Shown here in pieces: positions 18,239 to 27,208 of a stretch of DNA of 64,000 bases. This DNA is from DATDAH01 sp963725155 (GTDB taxonomy: Bacteria; Actinomycetota; Acidimicrobiia; Acidimicrobiales; DATDAH01): assembly GCA_963725155.1 (NCBI GenBank), contig CAVRXU010000011.1, forward strand, positions 106,064 through 170,063. Reading direction: 5' to 3'. Position numbers and translations under genes: made by a program. Every line of letters starts with the position of its first letter. Within the stretch, counting starts at the first letter, position 1. A model generated the notes under the pieces. That model was not told where the DNA came from and made no database searches. It saw nothing but the letters and a program-made list of their open reading frames with translations.

Positions 18239-18272
18239 CCGGCCGGACGACCCTGGTCTATGCCCGGGCCCG
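18239..18272 (+). repeat. Direct repeat copy 2 (echo of hotdog C-terminus)
   Basis: Immediately after the lipoprotein stop, a short frame reads TGRTTLVYARAR, repeating the end of the hotdog protein with only synonymous changes in the core. The pattern suggests a relic of a hotdog-type coding end, left by duplication or by insertion of the lipoprotein gene. It overlaps the 3' end of the convergent membrane-protein gene. Confidence 0.45.
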
Positions 18273-18893
18273 CCTCGTCGCTATGGCCCCATCGGGGGCG
18301 TTCAGTCGAGGTCGGACGATGCGCTGCGACCGTCTCTCGAGGAAGACGCCGCTCAGCCGAGCGATGCCGTACTCCCAGACGGCGGCGCCGATGTTGGTGC
18401 CCGCGATGAAGACGATGGCGTCGGTCGAGGTGACACCGTGGCTGAACAGCGCCGTTCCGAACGCGCCGGCGTAGTACGGGACCTCCTTCGCGATCTCGGT
18501 GCCGACGTAGCCCGCCGCCGAAGCCGCCCGTGGCCCGCGCCGACTGCTCGATCGGCGCCGGGCGAGCTCGAACATCACCTTCGACGGCAGGTTCGTGCTC
18601 GTGCCCGTCTGCTCGAGCAGGCACCAGTTGGCGACGACGTTGGTGCACAGCCCGGCCGCCCAGAGCAGGTAGGTGACGGCAAGGAAGCCGACCAGCGCCA
18701 CCCCGGACGCTCCGTCGAACAGGTCCGACGCGGCCAGGAGGGCGCCCGCCCCAGTGGCGACCAGGTCGAGGGCACACGTCGACAGGCCTGTGGCGATGAC
18801 GGTGACCGCCCAGCGGATCGTCGTCGAGGAGCGCACCGGCACGAGCCACCGCGTCGTCGCGGCCTCGGACGGGACATCCGAGCGGTGAATCAC
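18258..18893 (-). CDS. Membrane protein co-transcribed with arginine decarboxylase
   Basis: 211 aa from GTG 18893, which overlaps the decarboxylase stop by 4 bp (GTGA). Hydrophobic segments are visible: TIRWAVTVIATGLSTCALDL, VALVGFLAVTYLLWAAGLC, and weaker ones around YYAGAFGTALF and AIVFIAGTNIGAAVWEYG, giving about four helices. I recognise no named family. The tight coupling to a pyruvoyl-type arginine decarboxylase suggests a role in agmatine, arginine or polyamine transport or sensing, but this is inference from neighbourhood only. Confidence 0.7.
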   Translation of the reverse strand: MIHRSDVPSEAATTRWLVPVRSSTTIRWAVTVIATGLSTCALDLVATGAGALLAASDLFDGASGVALVGFLAVTYLLWAAGLCTNVVANWCLLEQTGTSTNLPSKVMFELARRRSSSRRGPRAASAAGYVGTEIAKEVPYYAGAFGTALFSHGVTSTDAIVFIAGTNIGAAVWEYGIARLSGVFLERRSQRIVRPRLNAPDGAIATRRARA

Positions 18894-19411
18894 GTGTACG
18901 CGAGCTCTCGGGCCGCACCGTCGTCCGCGGTGGTCCGGAGCCACGGTTCGGTGCTGTAGCCGCAGATGACGAGCGCGCAGGTCGGTGCACCGGTGCACAT
19001 GGCACCGACGACAGAGGTGTGGATCGGGCCGAGATCGAGGCCGCGGATGGCGTGGAGATCGCTGAGGCTGGCTGTGATCTGCTCCCTCACGTCCCGCTCA
19101 CGAGCGCCTTCGTGCTCGACGAACAGGCCACGGCCGGTGTCGCGATCCTGGGACCAGCCGACGCCCGCCCAGACCTGCTCACCCGGGACGCCCGTCCGCT
19201 GCTCGGCGTAGACGGCGTACAGCCGGTCTCCCCACCCCCCTTCCTGCGTGAAGGGGCAACGCTCGACCTCGACGATCTCGCTGTCCGGGGGGATCACCGA
19301 GCTCAGCCGGATCAGGTTGAAGTTGGCGACGCCGGCACTGACGAGCGCGGCGTCGAAGGCGGCCAGCTCGGTGCTGCCACGACCGATCGCCCGAGCCACG
19401 AAGAGCTTCAT
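18890..19411 (-). CDS. pdaD: Pyruvoyl-dependent arginine decarboxylase
   Basis: 173 aa from ATG 19411. The family signature NFNLIRLSSVIPP lies at residues 30-42; in this family the proenzyme self-cleaves between the two Ser residues (here Ser37-Ser38), generating the pyruvoyl cofactor of the new alpha chain. Further conserved features are GDRLYAVYAEQRT and VWAGVGW. The product would convert arginine to agmatine for polyamine synthesis. No speA/speB-like partner is nearby; only the membrane protein follows. Related aspartate-decarboxylating members exist, so substrate choice needs a test. Confidence 0.85.
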   Translation of the reverse strand: MKLFVARAIGRGSTELAAFDAALVSAGVANFNLIRLSSVIPPDSEIVEVERCPFTQEGGWGDRLYAVYAEQRTGVPGEQVWAGVGWSQDRDTGRGLFVEHEGARERDVREQITASLSDLHAIRGLDLGPIHTSVVGAMCTGAPTCALVICGYSTEPWLRTTADDGAARELAYT

Positions 19412-19509
19412 GGGTTCGTCTCCATGGAGCCGAGCATGAAGACCCGGCGTAACCGAGCCGTTACCCGACACCGCCCGAGGCCCCGACGGGGGCCACGACA
19501 CCGGCGCGG

Positions 19510-22500
19510 ATGCCACAGCTAGCGTGGATTCCGGTGAGCCGACAGCCGCCTTCGGGCACCCGCCGGACGCCGTTGCCGCCGTCACCGCTCGACGACGAGC
19601 TGGTCCGGACGCACCTGCTCGAAGCGCTCGCGGCCCGGTTCGACGTGCCGGTCACGGCGGTGGTGGCCGGCGCCGGGTTCGGCAAGACGACAGCGCTCGC
19701 CCAGGCCATCCGGGCCAACGACGCGGCACCGCGGGGCATCGACGCCTGGGTCGCCTGCGAGCCGGGCGACGAGGATGCCGCCCGCTTGTCGTCGGCGATC
19801 CTCTCCGGGCTCGATGTCACCGTGCCAGGGGGCGACAACATCGACCGCGTCATCGGTGCGTTGCGGGCGGTCGCCCCTCTGGATGTCTGCGTCCTCATCG
19901 ACGACCTGCACGAGCTTCCGGCGATGTCGGCCGGCGAGAGGCTCGTCTGTGAGTTGGCAGCGCGGCTACCGCCTCATGCCCACCTCGTCCTCGCCAGTCG
20001 GGACCCGCTGCCGATCCCTCTCGCCCGGCGCCGCGCCGCGGGCCAGGTCGTCGAGATCGGCGATGAGGCGCTTGCGTTCACCGATGCCGAGGTCGAGGCC
20101 CTTGCCGGGTTGCTCGGTGAGGATCAGGCCGCGTGCGACGGGTTGGCCGGGTGGCCGTCCCTGGTGCGGCTGGTCCTGTCGGCGCCCGCGGGAGCCACAC
20201 GGCAGTTCCTCTGGGAGGAGATCGTGGCCCGGTTGTCGCCGGCCGAGCGGTCCGGCCTGCTGGCGCTGGCCGTGCTCGGTGCGGGCTCGGCCCGCGAGGT
20301 GGCGAGGGTCGCCGTCGGTGAGGTCGACATCGACGGGCTGGTCGGCACGGTTCCCCTTCTGCACCAGGACGCCCACGGCACACTCGGAGCCCACCAACTG
20401 TGGGAGCACGCGGCGGATCGGCTCTTCCCGGCAGCGGAGGTCCACGAGGTACGTCGGCGAGCCCTCGAGGTGCTGCTCGACCGAGGCGAGACAGTTCGCA
20501 TGGGATCGGCCGCCGTGCGCTGGGGAGACCCGGAGGTGTTTCGCCTGGCCTGCGTCTCGCTCGTGCGGGAGAGCCTCGGGGTCCTACCCACCGACACGGC
20601 AACCCGTTGGCTGGCGAGCACGCCGTCTCGCGCCGTAGGCACGCCCGAGCACCTGCTCCTCGGCTTGGCCCTTCGCCAAGCCGAGCATCGCCATCACGAC
20701 AACATGGACGGCGAGCTCGATGCCTTGGAGACTCGCTTCGCCGAGCTCGGCGACGACGACGCCCGGTCCGTCACCCTCGCTCTGGGTGCCGTGTCAGCCC
20801 ATGCCCGGGGTGACATCACCCGGCTCATGGCCCTCATGCAGCGCATCGAGGTCCTCCCTGGCGTCGCCCGGGAGCCGCTGCTGCAGTTCTTCGTCGACGG
20901 GATCGACGCCGCGTACGCCTCGCTGGCCGGTGACGTCGACGGCGCCCTCCGGACGATCGAGGCGATGTCGTTCGATCAGGTGCCACCGCTCGTGCGCGAG
21001 CTCGTCACCCGCCTGCACGCGACCATGCTGTTGCTGTCGGGGCGGGCCGACGAGGCCGTGGCCATCGCCGCGGCACTCCTCGATTCGCCCCACGCCTTCG
21101 TGCGGACCGTTCCGTCCATGCTCCGCTGGGCGGCCGGCGATCCCTCGGGGTACATGGCGGCCCCTCCATCCACGGAGCCACTCGCGGACGACCACCTCTA
21201 CCGCTTCATCCGCACCGCGCACTGCGCCGTGGTGGCGGCATCGCTCGGCGATCGCGACCTCGCCGACGCCGTGCGGCCCGAGATCGACACGGCGATCGGC
21301 ACGCCGCTCAACGTGCGAGACAGCGCCATCGCTGCTGCCGCCTTGGCCTCCTGCGCGATCCTCGACCACGACGAGGGGGCGGCCATGGCGGCCATGTCCG
21401 ACCACCTCGCCCGCCACCCACTGACCGACGCCCGGAGCGAGGCCCACCTCCGGCGCAACGTGGCGATCGCCTACGTCGCCGACGCCGAGGTGCGCGAGTA
21501 CTGGGATGCCGCCCCGCTCGGTCCGATGCACCGACGATCCCGGGCGCTGGCCCGCAACCTCCTCGCCGCACGAGAGGGCCTCGTCGATCCGGCGACCGAG
21601 CTTGGACCACCCTCCAGCGTGGTCACGTCATTGCCGCTGGCCTGGTCCGTCGAGCTCGCCGTCCGTGCCAGTGCCGCCGGCTGCCCGGACGGGAGCCCGC
21701 TGCTCCGTGCGCTCACCGCGTGGCTGCCCACCCCGACCCGCCGCGAAGTCGAGTGGCTGGTCGGCCACGGTGACCCGACCTGTCAGGCCACGGCGGCCGA
21801 GCTCCTCGACGACCTCCGGGACCACACGGAGGAGCCACTGAGCATCGACGTGCTGGGCCCGCTGCGGCTCCGGGAAGGCGACGCCGAGCGGTCGAGCCCA
21901 GAGCTTCGACGCAGCCGGGTGCGCACCCTGCTCGCCCTCCTCGTGCTCCGGGGCCCCCTGCGTCGCGAGCGGATCTGCGACCTGCTGTGGCCCGACCTCG
22001 AGCCGACCGCGGCCGCCCAGAACCTCCGCGTCACCCTCAGCCGGCTGCGACGGCTCCTCGAACCGGACAGGCCGGCCGGCCAGTCGACGTCGAGGATCCG
22101 GAGCCGCACCGACTCGATCGAGTTGGCCGGGCCACCTCTCGTCGACACCGACCTCGGGCGATTCCAGCGGTACGTCGCCGAGGCCGATCATGCGCAGCTG
22201 ATCGGCGATGCCGGCGAGGAGGTCGCATGTCTCGCCCGAGCCATCGACCTCTGGCGGGGCGAGCCACTTGTCGACCTCGCGTCGGTCGAAGCGCTTGACG
22301 GCGAGGTCGAGTACGTCCACCGCTCCCTCGTCGACGAATGCCTGCGGCTCGGCGAGCTGCTCCTCGTCGCCGGTCGCTTCGACGAGTCACTCCAGTGCGC
22401 CGAGCGGAGCCGCCTGGCGTCGCCGTACTCCGAGCGAGCGCACCGACTGGCGATCGCCTGCCATCTCCAGCGACACGACCACTCCGGGCTGGAGTCCGCC

Positions 22501-22611
22501 GTTCGGTCGACCCAGACGTTGCTCGCCGATCTCGGGGTCGAGCCCGAGGACGCGACGAAGATGCTCGTTCGCCGAGCCGCCGTCCGACTCGGTGCGAGCA
22601 CCTCCCAGTGA
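19510..22611 (+). CDS. Giant MalT-like STAND ATPase with C-terminal BTAD/SARP domain
   Basis: 1033 aa. The N-terminus is a STAND ATPase like MalT, with P-loop VAGAGFGKTT at about 52-61 and LIDDLHELP near 120-130. A long helical repeat region follows. The C-terminus (about 775-1033) is a Trans_reg_C plus BTAD module: LSIDVLGPLRLREG, then RICDLLWPDLEPTAAAQNLR. This is the reverse of the domain order in the regulator at 9314. It is probably a signal-integrating transcriptional activator. ATG 19510 or GTG 19534 may start it; the first 25 residues show no homology. Confidence 0.82.
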   Translation: MPQLAWIPVSRQPPSGTRRTPLPPSPLDDELVRTHLLEALAARFDVPVTAVVAGAGFGKTTALAQAIRANDAAPRGIDAWVACEPGDEDAARLSSAILSGLDVTVPGGDNIDRVIGALRAVAPLDVCVLIDDLHELPAMSAGERLVCELAARLPPHAHLVLASRDPLPIPLARRRAAGQVVEIGDEALAFTDAEVEALAGLLGEDQAACDGLAGWPSLVRLVLSAPAGATRQFLWEEIVARLSPAERSGLLALAVLGAGSAREVARVAVGEVDIDGLVGTVPLLHQDAHGTLGAHQLWEHAADRLFPAAEVHEVRRRALEVLLDRGETVRMGSAAVRWGDPEVFRLACVSLVRESLGVLPTDTATRWLASTPSRAVGTPEHLLLGLALRQAEHRHHDNMDGELDALETRFAELGDDDARSVTLALGAVSAHARGDITRLMALMQRIEVLPGVAREPLLQFFVDGIDAAYASLAGDVDGALRTIEAMSFDQVPPLVRELVTRLHATMLLLSGRADEAVAIAAALLDSPHAFVRTVPSMLRWAAGDPSGYMAAPPSTEPLADDHLYRFIRTAHCAVVAASLGDRDLADAVRPEIDTAIGTPLNVRDSAIAAAALASCAILDHDEGAAMAAMSDHLARHPLTDARSEAHLRRNVAIAYVADAEVREYWDAAPLGPMHRRSRALARNLLAAREGLVDPATELGPPSSVVTSLPLAWSVELAVRASAAGCPDGSPLLRALTAWLPTPTRREVEWLVGHGDPTCQATAAELLDDLRDHTEEPLSIDVLGPLRLREGDAERSSPELRRSRVRTLLALLVLRGPLRRERICDLLWPDLEPTAAAQNLRVTLSRLRRLLEPDRPAGQSTSRIRSRTDSIELAGPPLVDTDLGRFQRYVAEADHAQLIGDAGEEVACLARAIDLWRGEPLVDLASVEALDGEVEYVHRSLVDECLRLGELLLVAGRFDESLQCAERSRLASPYSERAHRLAIACHLQRHDHSGLESAVRSTQTLLADLGVEPEDATKMLVRRAAVRLGASTSQ

Positions 22612-22650
22612 CAGAACCGAACTGCTCGTCGTGGCGATGCCGGAGGGCGA

Positions 22651-22678
22651 CGGCACGAAATCCACCCGTTTCGTGCCG
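22651..22678 (+). terminator. Hairpin downstream of the MalT/BTAD gene
   Basis: Arms CGGCACGAAA and TTTCGTGCCG are perfectly complementary (10 bp) with an 8-nt loop, 40 bp after the regulator stop and 86 bp before the PLP-enzyme start. A terminator is the likeliest reading; an operator for the next gene is possible. Confidence 0.65.
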
Positions 22679-22763
22679 CTGACGCCGTTGAGACGAATCC
22701 AGGCGAGCGCTCGGATCCGTCGGCGTTGACGGCCGACGGTCGCGGCCGTACCTTGCCGGCGCG

Positions 22764-23918
22764 ATGGCTGACGCACTCCCTCCGCAACGGGAGCTGTTCG
22801 CCGTCCCGGCGGACGTCGCCTACTTCAACACCGCCACGATGGCGCCCCAGTTACATGCCGTCCGCGCCGCCGGCGACGAGGCGCTCCGCGCTCGGGGCGA
22901 GCCGTGGAACATCCAGACGGCGGATTGGTTCGACGACGTCGAACGACTGCGCGGCCTGGCGGGACGCCTGTTCGGCGGCGACGCCGAGGGCGTGGCGCTC
23001 ATCCCGGCCACGAGCTACGGGTTCGCCGTCGCGGCCCGAAACCTCGAGGTCCCGTCCGGGAGCAGGATCCTGGTCCTGGCCGACGAGTACCCGTCGGGCA
23101 TCTACACCTGGCGACGCTTCGCCGATCGCACAGGGAGCTCGATCCTCACCGTCGAGCGCCCGCCGGACAGCACCTGGACCGAGTCCGTCCTGGCCGAACT
23201 GGACGAGCGGGTGTCGATCGTCAGCGTGCCCAACGTCCACTGGACCGACGGCGCCCTCCTCGACCTCGTCCGCATCGCCGACCGAGCCCACGAAGTGGGC
23301 GCCCGGCTCGTCATCGACGCCAGCCAGTCGCTCGGCGTCCTCCCGATCGACGTCGAGCGCCTCCGTCCCGACGTCGTGATCTCGGTGGGCTACAAGTGGC
23401 TGCTCGGGCCCTTCGGCCTCGGTTATCTGTACGTCGCCGAGGAGCACCGTGACGGCGAGCCGCTGGAGGAGAACTGGATCCTCCGGGCGGGCTCGGACGA
23501 CTTCGCCCGACTGGTCGACTACCGCGACGACTACCTACCCGGCGCCCGACGGTTCGACGTCGGCCAACGGACGAACTTCGAGCTGCTGCCGATGGCCACC
23601 GCCGGGCTCGAGCAGGTCCTGGACTGGGGGATCACGACGATCGCCGCGACTCTGGCGCAGACCACCGGCGCGCTGGCGACGACGCTGCGCGGCCTCGGGT
23701 TCGACGCCCCTCCCGACGAGCGACGGGGTCCCCACGTGCTCGGGGTCGCGCTGCCGCCGGCGCGGCGATCCGGGCTCGTCGCCCACCTCGGTCGGGCCAA
23801 CTGCTTCGTCGCCCTGCGGAGCACGACCATGCGCATCGCCCCCCACCTGCACACCACGCAGGCGGACGTCGACCGACTCGTGGACAGCCTCGAGACCGCC
23901 AGTCGCGAGCTTGCCTAG
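22764..23918 (+). CDS. Aminotransferase class V-fold PLP enzyme
   Basis: 384 aa. Fold type I PLP enzyme of the cysteine desulfurase/isopenicillin-epimerase-like group. AYFNTATMAPQ near the N-terminus, IDASQSLGVLPIDV (the Asp that pairs with the PLP ring) around 185-200, and the Schiff-base Lys in VGYKWLLGPFGLGYLY near 212 are all present. A mobile cysteine loop as in NifS/IscS is not seen, so it is more likely an aminotransferase, lyase or epimerase than a desulfurase. It is followed 24 bp later by the GH15 remnant in the same direction. Confidence 0.85.
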   Translation: MADALPPQRELFAVPADVAYFNTATMAPQLHAVRAAGDEALRARGEPWNIQTADWFDDVERLRGLAGRLFGGDAEGVALIPATSYGFAVAARNLEVPSGSRILVLADEYPSGIYTWRRFADRTGSSILTVERPPDSTWTESVLAELDERVSIVSVPNVHWTDGALLDLVRIADRAHEVGARLVIDASQSLGVLPIDVERLRPDVVISVGYKWLLGPFGLGYLYVAEEHRDGEPLEENWILRAGSDDFARLVDYRDDYLPGARRFDVGQRTNFELLPMATAGLEQVLDWGITTIAATLAQTTGALATTLRGLGFDAPPDERRGPHVLGVALPPARRSGLVAHLGRANCFVALRSTTMRIAPHLHTTQADVDRLVDSLETASRELA

Positions 23919-23941
23919 GGCCGACCGACGATCATCGGATC

Positions 23942-25027
23942 ATGAGTCCGACCCCGCAGCGCGTGGTGTTCTCGGCGAGGTCGAGGATGGGACTCGGCTC
24001 GACGTGGGTGGCGGCCTGTCCCGATGAGGCCCACGAGTTCTTCGACTTCATGACCGCCTCCGCCGCCGGATCCCTCGAGCAGGACGGCGACCTGCAGATC
24101 GTGTTCGGGATCGGTGGCGAACGCGACCTGACCGAGCGGGAGCTGCCCCACCTGGCGGGCTGGCGGGGGTCCGTTCCCGTTCGGGTCGGCAACGGGGCCT
24201 GGCGCCAGCGCCAGCTCGACGTCTACGGAGAACTGCTCAGCGCCGTGCATCGACTGTCCGACCGACTCTTCGGCAACGTGGCGCGCGGGGGCGGTCCCAT
24301 GGCCGCCTCTGACCGAGGGGACTCTCGGTTCGAGATGGCCCCGGCCACCCGAAGGTTTCTCATCGGGCTGGCCGACACCGCCGCCCGGCGATGGCAGGAG
24401 AGGGATCACGGCATCTGGGAGGTAAGGGGCGAGCCCCGCCACTTCGTCTACTCCAAGCTGATGTGTTGGGTGGCGCTCGAGCGGGCGACCGCCCTGGCCG
24501 AACATCTCGGAGCCTCCCATCGCGTCCAGGCTTGGGCGCAGACGCAGGATCAGATCCGTCAGGCCATCCTGGGCGAGGGCTGGAGCAACCGGGTCAACGC
24601 CTTCACCCAATCCTTCGGCTCGGATGACCTGGACGCCTCGAACCTGATGCTGTCCCTGGTCGGGTTCCTTCCTGCGGACGACCCCAGGGTGCTGTCCACC
24701 ATCGACGCCACGGAAGAACGGCTCACGGACAAGCGAGGGCTGGTCTACCGCTACCGGGCCAGCGACGGCCTCGACGGCGAGGAAGGCGCCTTTCTGCTCT
24801 GCACCTTCTGGCTGGCCCAGGCCCTGGCGATGGCGGGCCGGCCCGACCGGGCACGCACGGTGTTCGAACGAGCCGCCGCGTTCGTGAATGACGTCGGCCT
24901 GCTCGCGGAAGAGGTCGACCCGAGCAGCGGAGAGCTCTTGGGCAACTTCCCGCAGGCGTTCAGCCACATCGGTCTCGTCAACGCGGCCTGGGCCATCTCC
25001 GAAGCCGAGGCCACGCCCCCGCCATGA
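23942..25027 (+). CDS. N-terminally truncated GH15 glucoamylase/trehalase-like protein
   Basis: 361 aa, against roughly 600 in family members. Homology starts abruptly at about residue 16 (GLGSTWVAACPDEA) and then follows the barrel: GIGGERDLTERELPHLAGWR, VGNGAWRQRQLDVYGELL, DHGIWEVRGEPRHFVYSKLM and the C-terminal SGELLGNFPQAFSHIGL. The N-terminal beta-sandwich and first barrel helices are missing, although the late catalytic-region motifs are present. The new start (ATG 23942) lies just before the break. It is probably a non-functional remnant or a neofunctionalised fragment; expression is not excluded, since the frame is intact. Confidence 0.75.
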   Translation: MSPTPQRVVFSARSRMGLGSTWVAACPDEAHEFFDFMTASAAGSLEQDGDLQIVFGIGGERDLTERELPHLAGWRGSVPVRVGNGAWRQRQLDVYGELLSAVHRLSDRLFGNVARGGGPMAASDRGDSRFEMAPATRRFLIGLADTAARRWQERDHGIWEVRGEPRHFVYSKLMCWVALERATALAEHLGASHRVQAWAQTQDQIRQAILGEGWSNRVNAFTQSFGSDDLDASNLMLSLVGFLPADDPRVLSTIDATEERLTDKRGLVYRYRASDGLDGEEGAFLLCTFWLAQALAMAGRPDRARTVFERAAAFVNDVGLLAEEVDPSSGELLGNFPQAFSHIGLVNAAWAISEAEATPPP

Positions 25028-25072
25028 CCGGACCGGTCGCCTCGGCCCAGTCGATCGTGACCACCATGCGGA

Positions 25073-26410
25073 TCAGCTTTCTGCGGCGGCGATTTCGGCG
25101 CGGAGCGCCTTCAGCGCGTCGGCGTAGATCTCGGAGAAGGTCGGGAACGGCTGAATCGTGTCGCGCAGCACATCGAGGGGAAGGTGGGCGCGGATGGCCA
25201 ACGTGGCCTGCTGGAGCCACTCGCCCGCCTCCGGTCCAAGCGCGTACGCGCCCGTCAGGCGCTCGCCGTCGCTGAGGAGAGTCAGGAAGCCGTTGGACGC
25301 GGCGTAGGCGCGTGTGTAGGTGGCCGTCTTCGCGACGCCCGCGACAGGCGCACTGGCCATGAAGGAGGCCTCGAGCGCCCCGACGGACGCGGCCTGCGGA
25401 TCGGTGAAGACGACGCGCGGGAGGGCTTCGTAGTTGGCTTCGCGGGGATCGCCCAGGATGTTCGCGGCGACGATGTCGCCCTGGTACTTGCCGGTTGTCG
25501 TCAACGGCCAGATGCCGGTGACGTCGCCGATCGCCCAGAGCCGGTCGCCGGCCCGCAGCTGCGCGTCGACGGGAATCCCGCTGCGGTTGGCCACGATGCC
25601 GACGGTCTCGAGCCCGATGCCGTCGACACGGGGACGGCGACCGGCCGCAACGAGCAGGCGATCACCGCGCAACTCGCGGGTGTTGTCGATGTCCAGGACG
25701 TAGTCATCGCCGTCACGCCGCGCCTCGGTCACGTCCACGCCGAGCACCAGGTCGATGCCATCGCCGCGCAGGACGTCGCCGAGTGCCTCGCCCAGCGGTG
25801 CGGGCTCACGGGAGAGCACGTGCTCGGCGCGGTCGACGAGCGCCACCTCGCCGCCGAGTCGGCGAACGGCCTGGGCCATCTCGACGCCGACCGGACCACC
25901 GCCCAGGATCAGCAGGCGGCGGGGGACCGCCGTCATCGCGGTCACCTCGCGGTTCGTCCAGACGCCCTCGAGCGCCGAGAGGCCCGGAATCGGCGGCACG
26001 ATCGGTTCCGCACCGGTGGCCACGACGACGTGCTCGGCGGTGTGGTGCACGCCGTCGACTTCGACCGCGCCTTGTCCGGCGAGCCGACCGTCGCCGCGTA
26101 GCAACTCGATGCCCTGGCCGCTGAGCCACTTCTCGGCACTGGTGTCCGTGTGGTTCGAGACCATGAAGTCACGCCAGTCGAGCGCGGCCGCGACATCGAC
26201 CTGCGCGTTCGCCGCCGCCTCGTTGGCGTTGTGCGCGGCCTCACCCGGGCGAAGCAGGGTCTTGGACGGGATGCACGCCCAGTAGGAGCACTCGCCACCC
26301 ACGAGCTCGCGTTCGACGACCGCGACGCGCAGACCGCCCTCTGCCAGCGCGCCGGCGCAGTGCTCGCCGGGCGCGCCGGCACCGAGGACGATGACGTCGT
26401 AGTCGGTCAC
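25073..26410 (-). CDS. Pyridine nucleotide-disulfide oxidoreductase (dihydrolipoamide dehydrogenase-like)
   Basis: 445 aa from GTG 26410, which overlaps the upstream VOC gene stop (GTGA). It has an FAD motif VIVLGAGAPGEHCAGAL, a redox disulfide GGECSYWACIPSK (Cys-x4-Cys), an NAD(P) motif LILGGGPVGVEMAQ and LWAIGDVTGIWPLTTT. The C-terminus reads QPFPTFSEIY where classical lipoamide dehydrogenases have a catalytic His-Pro pair, so it is not a standard E3. It belongs to the SYWAC-type subgroup of reductases with unknown disulfide or metal substrate. Confidence 0.85.
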   Translation of the reverse strand: MTDYDVIVLGAGAPGEHCAGALAEGGLRVAVVERELVGGECSYWACIPSKTLLRPGEAAHNANEAAANAQVDVAAALDWRDFMVSNHTDTSAEKWLSGQGIELLRGDGRLAGQGAVEVDGVHHTAEHVVVATGAEPIVPPIPGLSALEGVWTNREVTAMTAVPRRLLILGGGPVGVEMAQAVRRLGGEVALVDRAEHVLSREPAPLGEALGDVLRGDGIDLVLGVDVTEARRDGDDYVLDIDNTRELRGDRLLVAAGRRPRVDGIGLETVGIVANRSGIPVDAQLRAGDRLWAIGDVTGIWPLTTTGKYQGDIVAANILGDPREANYEALPRVVFTDPQAASVGALEASFMASAPVAGVAKTATYTRAYAASNGFLTLLSDGERLTGAYALGPEAGEWLQQATLAIRAHLPLDVLRDTIQPFPTFSEIYADALKALRAEIAAAES

Positions 26411-27084
26411 GACGGAAGCTCGTCGCCGGCCTGCTCCGCCAGCATGTACGCGGCGTACCACTCCGGCCAGTTCTCGTCGCGCTGCCCGGTGCGCTTCTCG
26501 TGCTCGCCGTGGGCGGCCTCCGCACGCCGAAGCGCGCTCGCCAGGTCTGCGGTGGATGCGAATCCCGCCTGAGCGGCGTCGATCCGGCCGGGCAGTCGGT
26601 TCGTGATCTCCTGCAGCAGCCAGCCGTTGCCGTCCGGGTCGCTGAATGTGGCGAAGGAGCTGTAGCTGGCGTGATCGGGCGCGGGCCCGCTCACGCGACC
26701 GCTCGTGCCGTCGGGCTGGAACTGCGCGCCCGGGGTCTCGGCGTGGAACACCTCGCTCGCGTCGACGCCGTGCGCGACGAGGTCATCGCGGGCGGCGTCG
26801 ATGTCGGAGACGATCAGGTACAGGCCCTGGGCCGAGCCGGGCGCGGCCGACGTCATTTTCGTGCCGAATTGAACCGAGCACCCCGACGCGGGCGGCGTGA
26901 ACTGGACGACCCGGAAGCCGTTGTCGAAGGAGAAGTCGGCGTCGAGCCTCCACCCGAGGCCCTCGTAGAACTCCTTCGCGCGGTCGACGTTTGCTGTGGG
27001 GATGACGACGGCCTCGAGCCTCATGTCGGCTCTCCCGACGCTCGCACCACTCGTCGCGCTACTCGGGACTTCGGTGGCGCTCAT
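26407..27084 (-). CDS. VOC/glyoxalase-family protein
   Basis: 225 aa. Start at ATG 27084 has GGGAGG at good spacing. The core (residues about 22-160) has the VOC pattern: RLEAVVIPTANVDRAKEFYE, FRVVQFTPPASGCSVQFG, LIVSDIDAARDDL and FATFSDPDGNGWLLQEI. A C-terminal helical extension of about 65 residues (WPEWYAAYMLAEQAG) is extra and recurs in some actinobacterial VOC proteins. Metal ligands cannot be assigned firmly. It is coupled to the downstream oxidoreductase by a 4-bp overlap. Confidence 0.85.
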   Translation of the reverse strand: MSATEVPSSATSGASVGRADMRLEAVVIPTANVDRAKEFYEGLGWRLDADFSFDNGFRVVQFTPPASGCSVQFGTKMTSAAPGSAQGLYLIVSDIDAARDDLVAHGVDASEVFHAETPGAQFQPDGTSGRVSGPAPDHASYSSFATFSDPDGNGWLLQEITNRLPGRIDAAQAGFASTADLASALRRAEAAHGEHEKRTGQRDENWPEWYAAYMLAEQAGDELPS

Positions 27085-27208
27085 GGCTGCCTCCCGGGCT
27101 CGTGTCAAAGAACGACGGTCGCGCTTCGCCTCACGCCGGTCAACTGCAGGCCGCGCATGAGTCTGAACGGGTGGAGGACGTCGCTTTGTGATGAAGGACG
27201 GCCGGCGT

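Noticed and set aside
25073..26410. Dihydrolipoamide dehydrogenase E3
   Set aside because: The redox disulfide is present but the C-terminal His-Pro catalytic pair is replaced, so the specific E3 name is not justified.
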